From Agrococcus pavilionensis RW1 (lineage in GTDB: Bacteria; Actinomycetota; Actinomycetes; Actinomycetales; Microbacteriaceae), in NCBI RefSeq assembly GCF_000400485.1, contig NZ_ASHR01000026.1, forward strand, positions 1 through 64,000: DNA of 64,000 nt. Reading direction: 5' to 3'. Below the pieces are notes generated by a model that was given only the letters and a program-made list of their open reading frames with translations, searched no databases and had not been told where the DNA came from. This document shows positions 8,521-17,569 of this stretch, piece by piece. A program made the position numbers and the translations under genes. Each line of letters starts with the position of its first letter. Position 1 is the first letter of the stretch.

Positions 8521-8617
8521 ACTCGCCGCAGTGCCCGCCCGGGAGTCTCGTCACATCGACTCGACCAGCGGGTCGGCCAGGACCGGCAACGGTTCGGGAA
8601 CCGAACAGGAGCACATC

Positions 8618-9133
8618 ATGAAGAACCTCAAGCAGAAGGCAGCCGTCACCGGCGTCATCGCCACGACGCTCGCCTTCGGTGGAGCCGGCATCGCCATGGC
8701 GGCGAACCCCGACGACGCGCAGCCGTCGTCCTCGGCGACCGACGAGCAGGATCCGTCGTACACGGGCTCGGTGCAGGCACCGCAGGATGCGACCGCCCCG
8801 GACGGGTCGGACACGGAGCTGTCCGAGACCGAGGAGGCCGCGGCGCTGCAGGGCCTCGCGACCGTCACGCCAGAGGAGGCGACGGCAGCGGCCCTCGCCG
8901 CGGTGCCCGGCACCGCCGGCGAAGCGGTGCTCGAGGACGAGAACGGGTACGTCGTCTACGAGGTGCAGGTGACCGCGGCCGACGGCTCCGCGATCGACGT
9001 CGAGGTCGACGCGGGCGATGCGAGCGTGCTCGCACAGGAGGCCGACGAGCCCGAGGGCGCCGACGAGGCCACCGAGAACGGCAGCGAGCAGGACGAGACC
9101 GGCGAGAACGGCGCCGAGGACCCCAACAGCTGA
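8618..9133 (+). CDS. Secreted PepSY-domain protein
   Basis: About 171 residues from ATG 8618, with AGGAG 7 bases upstream. A signal peptide (cleavage after about AMA, residue 28) is followed by an acidic linker and one PepSY domain at about residues 85-135 (EEATAAALAAVPG to VEVDAGDASVL); the tail is rich in Glu, Asp and Asn. PepSY domains are thought to inhibit proteases or bind wall components. Its neighbours are a response regulator and a histidine kinase, and such proteins are often targets or modulators of adjacent two-component systems; this link is inference. Confidence 0.8.
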   Translation: MKNLKQKAAVTGVIATTLAFGGAGIAMAANPDDAQPSSSATDEQDPSYTGSVQAPQDATAPDGSDTELSETEEAAALQGLATVTPEEATAAALAAVPGTAGEAVLEDENGYVVYEVQVTAADGSAIDVEVDAGDASVLAQEADEPEGADEATENGSEQDETGENGAEDPNS

Positions 9134-9141
9134 CACGCGAC

Positions 9142-9176
9142 CACCGCCGGCGGAGCAGCGCGCTCCGCCGGCGGTG
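9142..9176. terminator. Strong hairpin after the PepSY gene
   Basis: Perfect 15-base stem CACCGCCGGCGGAGC / GCTCCGCCGGCGGTG with a 5-base loop, 8 bases after the stop codon. There is no U tract, as is usual in high-GC actinobacteria. Confidence 0.75.
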
Positions 9177-9393
9177 CAGCGCGGCGCTACGGCCGCAGGC
9201 TCTTCGCGCCTGAGGCGCGCATCCTCGAGGCGTCGCGGTCGTCGCGGTCTCGGTCGTCCCGATCGTGGCGGAGGTGGCGCGCGCCCGCCGAGCCGCGCCC
9301 GCGAGTGCCGCGCACTGAGCCGAGCCAGCCGTGCCCTCGAGCGGAACGCCGGCTGCACGCGGGCTCACCCCTGCGCCGGTCACAATGGACCGC

Positions 9394-10068
9394 ATGCGCG
9401 TGCTGCTCGTGGAGGACGAACGACGGTTGGCCGAGGCCGTTCGGCACGGACTGGCCGCCGAAGGGTTCAACGTCGACTGGGCCGACAACGGCGTCGACGG
9501 GCTGTGGAAGGCGAAGGAGCAGCAGTACGACGTCGTCGTGCTGGACATCATGCTCCCCGGCCTCAACGGCTACAAGGTCTGCGAGGGCATGCGCGCAGCG
9601 GGCATCTGGACGCCGGTGCTGATGCTCACCGCGAAGGACGGCGAGTACGACCAGGCGGATGCGTTCGACCTCGGCGCTGACGACTACCTGATCAAGCCGT
9701 TCTCGTTCATCGTGCTCGTCGCGAGGCTCCGGGCTCTCGTGCGCCGCGGCGCACCCGAGCGGCCGGTCGCGCTGAGCGTCGGCGACCTCTCGCTCGATCC
9801 GGTGCGCCACCGGGTCGATCGAGGCGGCACCCAGATCGCGCTCACGCCGCGGGAGTTCGGGCTCCTCGAGTTCCTGATGCGACACCCCGACGAGGTCGTC
9901 ACCAAGACGCAGATCGTGGACGCGGTCTGGGACGCGGCATTCGAGGGCGACCACAACGTCGTGGAGGTCTACATCGGCTACTTGAGGAAGAAGATCGATC
10001 AGCCGTTCGGGCGCACGTCGATCAGGACCGTGCGAGGCGTCGGCTACCGCCTCGTCGGTCGCGAGTGA
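9394..10068 (+). CDS. OmpR-family response regulator
   Basis: About 224 residues. The receiver domain (1-115) has the acidic pair in LLVEDE, the phospho-acceptor Asp in VVLDIMLPG and Lys in IKPFS; the winged-helix DNA-binding domain (130-222) ends in the usual RTVRGVGYRL. It probably pairs with the kinase encoded convergently at 10093-11514, an arrangement less common than an operon. ATG 9385 is an alternative start; neither has a clear ribosome binding site. Likely targets are the PepSY/PAP2 promoters, judged from shared repeats. Confidence 0.88.
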   Translation: MRVLLVEDERRLAEAVRHGLAAEGFNVDWADNGVDGLWKAKEQQYDVVVLDIMLPGLNGYKVCEGMRAAGIWTPVLMLTAKDGEYDQADAFDLGADDYLIKPFSFIVLVARLRALVRRGAPERPVALSVGDLSLDPVRHRVDRGGTQIALTPREFGLLEFLMRHPDEVVTKTQIVDAVWDAAFEGDHNVVEVYIGYLRKKIDQPFGRTSIRTVRGVGYRLVGRE

Positions 10069-10092
10069 CCCGCGACACCGACGCTCGGGCCT

Positions 10093-11514
10093 TCACGCAG
10101 GGCGCCGCGGCAGCGTGACGCGGAGCTGGGCTCCGCTGCGACTGTCGACGACCTCGACGCTGCCCCCGTGCGCGCGCACGATCTCCGTGACGATCGCGAG
10201 CCCGAGCCCGGTGCCGCCCTCGTCGCGGGCCCTGCTCTCATCGAGCCGGACGAAGCGGTCGAACACCCGCTCGCGGTCAGCGGCGGGGATCCCCTCGCCA
10301 TCGTCGCCGATCTCGACGATGGCGGCGTCGTCCCCGGCTCGCACGCTGAGCGCGACCGACCGGTGCGCGTGCCGCACGGCGTTGTCGACGAGGTTCCGGA
10401 TGGCTTGGGCGAGCTGCGACCGAGACCCGGAGACGCGCACCGCCTCGATCCTCGACTCGACCGTCAAGGAGGTCGTGGACCGCACTCGGTCCCGCTCGGC
10501 CGCGAGCAGATCGTCGAGGTCGACGTCATGCCGCTCGCCGGAGAGCCCTCGCTCGTCGGCTCGGGCGAGCAGCAGCAGCCCGTTGACGAGCCGCTCCATC
10601 CGCGACGCCTCTTCGACGAAGGCGTGAGCAGCCGTCGCTGAGAGCGCGCCGTCGGGATGGGCGACGACGGTCTCACCCATCGCCTTGATCGTGGCGATCG
10701 GGCTGCGCAGCTCGTGACTGGCGTCGGCGACGAACCGCCGCTGCGAGAGCTGGGCGCTCTCCAGCCGCGCGAGCATCTCGTTCATGGTCGAGGCGAGTCG
10801 GGCGATCTCGTCCTTCGCCGCGGGGACGGGCACGCGCTCGGTCAGCTGCCGTCCGCCGATCGCGGCCACCGTCGCGCGGATGGCCTCGACCGGCCGCAGC
10901 GAGCGCCCCACGAGCCAGTACGTCGATGCGGCCACGACGAGCACGAGGATGGGGTAGCCGATGCCCAGCAACGGCAGCACTGCGGCAGTGCTCTCACCCA
11001 CCGACTCGAGCGACTGCGCGACGATCACGGTGTAGATGCCGGTCGGGGCGGCGAAGCCGGCTCGCGCGACGCGGTACGCATCTTCCTCGTCCACCGGCAG
11101 CCGCGCATCCGCCCAGACGATCCCGTCGAGGGGGTCGACGGGTCGACCGAGCGCGGCCTCGCCCTCGATCTCCGCCGACTGGCCTGCGACGTCGCCGTCC
11201 GCGGCGAGGATCTGCACGACGGTGCCCTGTCGCGACGCCGTCTGGGCGATCGACCCGAGCGAGCGGGTGAGCGCGTCCGAGTCGGTTGCAGCCGGCATCG
11301 CCTCGAGCGCGGCCACGACCTCCTCGACCCGGTCCTGGACCGACGCCTCGACGCTCATGCTCAACGACCGCTGCAGCAGCAGCACGAGCGCCGCCGAGCC
11401 GAGCGCGAGCGCGACCGCGACGATCACGGTGGCCGCCAGCGCTGCCCTGGCTCGCACTCCGATGACGCCGCGCTTCGGCGCGGACGACGAGCTCGTCGCC
11501 GCGCCGTGGCTCAT
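10093..11514 (-). CDS. Membrane sensor histidine kinase
   Basis: 473 residues. Two membrane segments (about 25-48 and 178-200) bracket an external sensor domain; HAMP follows, then the dimerisation/phospho-acceptor motif DASHELRSP and an ATPase domain with N (RNLVDNAVRH), G1 (GDDGEGIP) and G2 (GTGLGLAI) boxes. It is encoded tail to tail with the response regulator at 9394 and very likely phosphorylates it. A palindrome resembling the one between the PAP2 and PepSY genes lies 57 bases before the start, suggesting autoregulation. Signal unknown. Confidence 0.88.
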   Translation of the reverse strand: MSHGAATSSSSAPKRGVIGVRARAALAATVIVAVALALGSAALVLLLQRSLSMSVEASVQDRVEEVVAALEAMPAATDSDALTRSLGSIAQTASRQGTVVQILAADGDVAGQSAEIEGEAALGRPVDPLDGIVWADARLPVDEEDAYRVARAGFAAPTGIYTVIVAQSLESVGESTAAVLPLLGIGYPILVLVVAASTYWLVGRSLRPVEAIRATVAAIGGRQLTERVPVPAAKDEIARLASTMNEMLARLESAQLSQRRFVADASHELRSPIATIKAMGETVVAHPDGALSATAAHAFVEEASRMERLVNGLLLLARADERGLSGERHDVDLDDLLAAERDRVRSTTSLTVESRIEAVRVSGSRSQLAQAIRNLVDNAVRHAHRSVALSVRAGDDAAIVEIGDDGEGIPAADRERVFDRFVRLDESRARDEGGTGLGLAIVTEIVRAHGGSVEVVDSRSGAQLRVTLPRRPA

Positions 11515-11570
11515 CGGTCCGCTTCCATGCCCGAACGCTATCCCAGCTGATGCACCGATGCGCTCGCACC

Positions 11571-11586
11571 CTGAGGACGTTCTCAG
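11571..11586. promoter_or_regulatory. CTGAG-N6-CTCAG palindrome upstream of the histidine kinase
   Basis: CTGAGGA-CG-TTCTCAG, one mismatch from a perfect 7-2-7 palindrome of the same size as 8495-8510. It is placed where an operator or activator site of the kinase gene would be. Confidence 0.5.
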
Positions 11587-11732
11587 ACGCCCGTGCCGAG
11601 CCCTTCGCGCCGGTTCGGCTGGTCCGACGACACCGTGCCCGCCTGCCCGGCTCGTCGCGGGCTGCCGCCGTCGCGACCGGGAAGCCCGCGAGCGGGGTGC
11701 AGTCGTTCACGATGCCGTGGGACATCACACGG

Positions 11733-11804
11733 TGCCCCTGGAGGGACTCGAACCCCCAACCAGCTCCTTAGGACGGAGATGCTCTTCCATTGAGCTACAG
11801 AGGC
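11733..11804 (-). tRNA. tRNA-Arg (anticodon CCT)
   Basis: 72 nt cloverleaf: acceptor GCCTCTG/CAGGGGC, D stem GCTC/GAGC, anticodon loop GTCCTAA, T loop TTCGAGT, discriminator A. CCA is not encoded. The outermost anticodon-stem pair (U-C) is mismatched. It reads rare AGG codons. Confidence 0.95.
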
Positions 11805-12053
11805 CAGGCTCACCGATCCTACCGTGAGGGCTCGCCGACACCTGCCTCGTCGTGATGCGATCCTGATCCGCGGGCATGCACGACGTACGCCAGTCGCGAC
11901 CTCAGCCTCGTTGCCGCAGGATCTCGATCTCGCAGCTCGAGCTCGACGAGCGAGGATCGCGGGAGCTCGGCGCACGCGTCGTGATGCGCGGCCGAGTGCT
12001 GGGAGTCGAGCGGCAGCGGTCCGCTTCCAGTGAGCCGATCGCCCCCGCTGGGT

Positions 12054-12094
12054 GCAGCGAAGCGCCCATCCTGACCGGACGGGCGCTCCGCTGC
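12054..12094 (-). terminator. Terminator hairpin of the first NlpC/P60 gene
   Basis: Stem GCAGCGAAGCGCCC / GGGCGCTCCGCTGC (14 pairs, one mismatch) with a 13-base loop, just past the stop codon at 12103. The rest of 11805-12102 shows no gene. Confidence 0.7.
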
Positions 12095-12102
12095 TCTGAG
12101 GA

Positions 12103-12897
12103 TCAGGTGATGTCGATGAACACCGGGGCCGAACCGCCGATGTCGACGCCGGCCACGACCGTGTTGAACCCGGACCAGCCGCCATGCACCGCGCGGCCCC
12201 CACCGATGTAGATGCCGATGTGCGCGCGACCCGTGCCGCCGTCCGCGTAGTAGATGACATCGCCGGGCGAAGCCTGCGACCTCGGGATGGTCGGACCGAG
12301 GTTGAAGAGCGACTGCATGCCCGAGTACGGAAGGCCGACGGCAGCGATCGAGCGACGCACGAGCTGCACGCAGTCCTGCGAGACACCGACCTGCGCGAGC
12401 GCCGCGTCGGCGATCACGCTGCCGGTCGCGCCGGCCGGCGCTGCCGCAGGAGCCGGCGCCGACGCGCCGCCCGCGGTACCGCCTGCACCCGCGGTACCGG
12501 CATTCGCCGCGGCGCGCTCCTGGCGCTCCGCGGTCGCACGCTCAGCCGCCGCAGCCTGCTCGCGACGCTCAGCCTCAGCGGCGGCCTCCAGCTCCGCACG
12601 GATCTGCTCGAGCTCTGCGGCCGTCGTCGCGGAGACGTCGAGTCGAGCGCCGCCCGCCTGGCTCTCGCCTGCGGTCACGACCCCGGCGACGGACTGCGCA
12701 TCCTGCGCCACGAGCGTCGAGTACGACTGATCTGCGGCATTGTCGCTGCTCGAGGCGAAGGCGGGCAGCGCCAACGGGGTTGCGAGCGCGGCCGCCACGG
12801 CGATCACGCCGACGCGTCGGGCATTGCGCGCGACAGACGCGCGGTCGATGCGCTTCTTGCCGGGCTGGTCGGCCGACTTCTCGGTAGGACTCGTCAC
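12103..12897 (-). CDS. Secreted NlpC/P60-like protein, atypical catalytic motif
   Basis: About 264 residues from GTG 12897, which has GGAG 9 bases upstream. A signal/anchor segment (about 29-48) is followed by a Glu/Ala-rich helical region (95-130) and a C-terminal NlpC/P60-type domain (160-264) with candidate catalytic Cys in SQDCVQLV and His in AHIGIYIG. The usual DCSGF motif is replaced by DCVQLV, so activity is less certain than for the paralogue next door. Such proteins hydrolyse peptidoglycan stem peptides. An MtrA-like box lies 61 bases upstream of the start. Confidence 0.8.
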   Translation of the reverse strand: MTSPTEKSADQPGKKRIDRASVARNARRVGVIAVAAALATPLALPAFASSSDNAADQSYSTLVAQDAQSVAGVVTAGESQAGGARLDVSATTAAELEQIRAELEAAAEAERREQAAAAERATAERQERAAANAGTAGAGGTAGGASAPAPAAAPAGATGSVIADAALAQVGVSQDCVQLVRRSIAAVGLPYSGMQSLFNLGPTIPRSQASPGDVIYYADGGTGRAHIGIYIGGGRAVHGGWSGFNTVVAGVDIGGSAPVFIDIT

Positions 12898-12957
12898 AGG
12901 CTGATACTCCAAAACTTCCGTGAGAAACGATGCGCCGCCGGGCGGCACCCAGGCAAC

Positions 12958-12973
12958 GTTACCAAACCGTTAC
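12958..12973. promoter_or_regulatory. MtrA-like box upstream of the first NlpC/P60 gene
   Basis: GTTAC-CAAACC-GTTAC on the plus strand, 61 bases before GTG 12897. Same repeat and spacing as 198-213 and 13897-13912. Confidence 0.6.
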
Positions 12974-13013
12974 TTCTCTTGCCACCTTCTGCGGAACAAC
13001 TCGCGCGAGCTGC

Positions 13014-13823
13014 TCAGAACCGCCGCACCTGGGGAGTGCCGAACGCGGCGACCATCGCCGAGTAGACCGAGTACTTCACGGGCTTGCCGCTCGTGGCCGA
13101 GTGGATGATCTGGTCGTTCCCCGCGTAGACGGCGACATGGCCGTTCCAGACGAGCAGGTCGCCCGGAGCGATGGCCGATGCCGACACCGGCGTGCCGTAG
13201 CCCGCTTGCGCGTTCGAGGAGTGCGGCAGGAAGTGACCGGCTTGACCGTAGACCCACTTCGTGAAGCCGGAGCAGTCGAAGCCCGTCGACGGGCTGGCAC
13301 CGCCCCACACGTACGGCACACCGAGCTGGGACTGCGCGGTCGCGACGATGGAGCTGTTGGCCGGCGGCAGGCTGCCGGGCGCCGCAGCGGCCGCCGGAGC
13401 CGGGCCGCCGGAGGTGGAGCCGCTCGCTGCCGCAGTCGCGGTGAGCTGGGCGCGCGCAGCTGCGAGCTCGGCCTGACGGGCCTCCTCCGCGGCTCGCGCG
13501 GCGCTGCGGATCTCGTCGAGCTCGGCGGCCGTCGTACCCGAGATGCCGTCGCGGGCGATCAGGTCGACGCGCGCATCCTCTGCGACGGTCACGCTCTGCG
13601 AGTTCTCGGCGATGATGCTCGCGAGCTCGGCCTGGCTGTACGGCTCCGGCTGCGGCGCGAAGGCGGCGGCCGGGAGCGAGAGCGCGCCGACGAGACCGGC
13701 GGCGAGGCAGACGACGCCGAAGCTCTTCGCTCCCTTGCGGAGCGAGTGCGTCATCGTCGACGTGGGCGCTCCGCGGTCGGCCATCGGTGAGACGGCGATG
13801 GCCGTCGTCGAGTGCTGTCCCAT
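13014..13823 (-). CDS. Secreted NlpC/P60 peptidoglycan endopeptidase
   Basis: About 269 residues from ATG 13823, preceded by GGGGGA. Signal/anchor segment at about 35-55, Ala/Glu-rich spacer with helical potential, then an NlpC/P60 domain (about 155-269) with the classical catalytic Cys in FDCSGF and His in GHVAVY. It cleaves the D-Glu to diamino-acid bond in stem peptides, as RipA-type enzymes do in wall turnover and daughter-cell separation. It shares the TTAAELxxIR segment and layout with the paralogue downstream, pointing to duplication. An MtrA-like box lies 74 bases upstream. Confidence 0.9.
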   Translation of the reverse strand: MGQHSTTAIAVSPMADRGAPTSTMTHSLRKGAKSFGVVCLAAGLVGALSLPAAAFAPQPEPYSQAELASIIAENSQSVTVAEDARVDLIARDGISGTTAAELDEIRSAARAAEEARQAELAAARAQLTATAAASGSTSGGPAPAAAAAPGSLPPANSSIVATAQSQLGVPYVWGGASPSTGFDCSGFTKWVYGQAGHFLPHSSNAQAGYGTPVSASAIAPGDLLVWNGHVAVYAGNDQIIHSATSGKPVKYSVYSAMVAAFGTPQVRRF

Positions 13824-13896
13824 GCGTTCGTGTTCCCCCAAGCGGTGCAGTTCCCGCTCGCGAGGAGCGGGGCTGACCGTGCGAGAGTACCCGAGC

Positions 13897-13912
13897 GTTA
13901 CCGAATCGTCAC
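13897..13912. promoter_or_regulatory. MtrA-like box upstream of the second NlpC/P60 gene
   Basis: GTTAC-CGAATC-GTCAC on the plus strand, 11-base period, 74 bases before ATG 13823. One base differs from the other two boxes. Confidence 0.6.
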
Positions 13913-14028
13913 AATCGTCCACGAGCTACCGGCGAGCCTCCGAACGGCCTGGACGAAGCCTGGAAGCGAGGAGTCCGCAGGCTGTGAGGCACGCCTGCCG
14001 ATGCGAGCTCCGGGGCTCGGCGCTCGTT

Positions 14029-16053
<2,025 letters not shown>

Positions 16054-16064
16054 CCGCCGGCCGG

Positions 16065-16799
16065 CTACTCCTCGTCGTCCGCGAGGTCGTCGGCCAGCTC
16101 GTCGACGTGGTCGCCGCGCCCGTCGCCGTCGTCGTCGACGTCCTCGAAGTCGTCGTCGAAGTCGTCGTCGAGGTCGGATTCGAGATCCGACTCGAGCTCC
16201 TCGTCGTCGCCGTCCTCGGCGGCCGCCTCGCGCGCCGCGAGGTAGTCGGCGAGCCGCTCGGACCACGGCACCCAGGCGGGCGCGAGCAGCGAGCCCTCGC
16301 CCGGCAGCAGCGCGACCTCGAGCACGGTCGGGCCGCCCTCGATGCCGCGCGAGAGCAGCACGGTCCACGACCAGTCGGGGTAGCCGGGCAGCCGCGAAGC
16401 GTGCCGGATGGCGACGACGTGATCGCCCTCGCCGAGCGCGTCCTGCACCTCGCCGACCGCGCCCTTGGGCGCGACGTCGTCGAGCGCCGAGAGGGCGAGC
16501 TCGAGCTCCTGCATCGTCGGCACCGTGGGGGTCGGCACCGTGGGGGTCGGCACCGTGGGGGTCGGCTCGGGTGCGGCGGGCCGCTCGTCCGACTCGTCGG
16601 TGGCTTCGTCGGCCGCCTCGACGGGCTCGTCGGCGCTCGCGTCGTCAGCCGTCGTGGGCTCGTCGACCTCGGCGGCCGGGGCCGGCTCGGCGCCCGCGGG
16701 CGCCGCGGCAGGCTCGACCGACCCGTCGTAGACGGGCACGATGTCGAGCGGCGCGTCCTCGGCGGGCACGCCGTCGGCGGTCTCAGGCGTCGAGGTCAT
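16065..16799 (-). CDS. DUF3027 protein with repetitive acidic linker
   Basis: 244 residues. The recognisable DUF3027 core is about residues 95-190, with YPDWSWTVLLSR and LAPAWVPWSERL. The N-terminal 95 residues are Ala/Pro/Glu-rich and include PTPTVPTPTVPTPTVPT, encoded by a 15-base tandem repeat; the last 50 residues are almost all Asp and Glu. DUF3027 genes usually stand beside a cold-shock gene in actinobacteria, as here: the start overlaps the end of the cold-shock gene by 17 bases. Function unknown. Confidence 0.75.
   Translation of the reverse strand: MTSTPETADGVPAEDAPLDIVPVYDGSVEPAAAPAGAEPAPAAEVDEPTTADDASADEPVEAADEATDESDERPAAPEPTPTVPTPTVPTPTVPTMQELELALSALDDVAPKGAVGEVQDALGEGDHVVAIRHASRLPGYPDWSWTVLLSRGIEGGPTVLEVALLPGEGSLLAPAWVPWSERLADYLAAREAAAEDGDDEELESDLESDLDDDFDDDFEDVDDDGDGRGDHVDELADDLADDEE
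16516..16565. repeat. 15-base tandem repeat inside the DUF3027 gene
   Basis: Three full copies of GTCGGCACCGTGGGG plus 5 bases of a fourth. The unit is a multiple of three, so copy-number changes alter the Pro-Thr-Val linker length without a frameshift. Confidence 0.9.
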
Positions 16800-17157
16800 C
16801 AGCGACCCTCCGGAGCATCTGCGCGACGGTCGAGCCGTGCGCGGCGCTCGGGTAGCGGCCGCGTCGCAGGTCGTTGCCGATCGTGTCGAGCAGCCGCACG
16901 AGGTCCTCGACGATGATCGCCATGTCCACGGTGTCGCGCCGCGCGGCCTTGACGCTCGCGCCGCCCAGCACGCGCAGCGAGAGCGCCTGGGGGCCGCGAC
17001 GGCCCTCGGCGATGCCGTACTCCACCTTCGAGCCCGGCTTCACCTGCACGCCCTCCGGCACCGCCGACGCGTGCAGGAACACCTCGACGCCGTCGTCGCC
17101 GGCGATGAAGCCGAAGCCCTTGGCCTCGTCGAAGAACTTCACCCTGCCCGTCGGCAT
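16783..17157 (-). CDS. Cold-shock protein with C-terminal extension
   Basis: 124 residues, about twice the size of a classical CspA. The cold-shock domain (1-66) has RNP1 KGFGFI and RNP2 VFLHAS, which bind single-stranded RNA/DNA. An additional segment of about 55 residues (SVKAARRDTVDMAIIVEDL onward) is predicted helical. GGGAGGG precedes ATG 17157. Actinobacterial relatives with such tails occur next to DUF3027 genes, suggesting joint function; the tail's role is unknown. Confidence 0.88.
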   Translation of the reverse strand: MPTGRVKFFDEAKGFGFIAGDDGVEVFLHASAVPEGVQVKPGSKVEYGIAEGRRGPQALSLRVLGGASVKAARRDTVDMAIIVEDLVRLLDTIGNDLRRGRYPSAAHGSTVAQMLRRVADDLDA

Positions 17158-17254
17158 GGCACCCTCCCGCACCCGATCGACGTGCGGCACCCCGCCGCAC
17201 GGCACCCAGCGTAGTGGGCGCGCCGAGCGCCCTCCGCGGCGGTACCCTGGTGGG

Positions 17255-17569
17255 ATGCCGAAGGCCAGCAGCAATCCGACGCAGCGCCCGCGCAAGCGGG
17301 CGCCGCAGCCGCAGGCGCCCGCGCCCCGGTCGCCGCGCGACACGGTCGAGCGCGTGCTCGCGTTCCTCGTCGTCGCCTTCGCCGTCATCGCGGTGCTCGG
17401 CTTCGCCGGCTCGATGCTCCACGTCGGGCTCCGCGACAGCGTCGAGCTCTTCGCCGGGGTGGCGTGGCAGTACGCGTACTGGCTGCCGCTCATCGCGCTC
17501 CCGCTCGCGATCGTCTGCCTCGTGACGCTCGTGATCGTGAGCGCCGCGGGCAAGGCCCGCGGGCGCTGA
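17255..17569 (+). CDS. Small two-helix membrane protein
   Basis: 104 residues: a basic Pro/Gln/Ala-rich N-terminus of 30 residues and two membrane segments (about 35-57 and 73-95) with a short basic tail. No known domain recognised. TACCCT lies 6 bases before ATG 17255, so the transcript is probably leaderless. The stop overlaps the start of the next gene (TGATG), so the two are co-transcribed. Function unknown. Confidence 0.72.
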   Translation: MPKASSNPTQRPRKRAPQPQAPAPRSPRDTVERVLAFLVVAFAVIAVLGFAGSMLHVGLRDSVELFAGVAWQYAYWLPLIALPLAIVCLVTLVIVSAAGKARGR

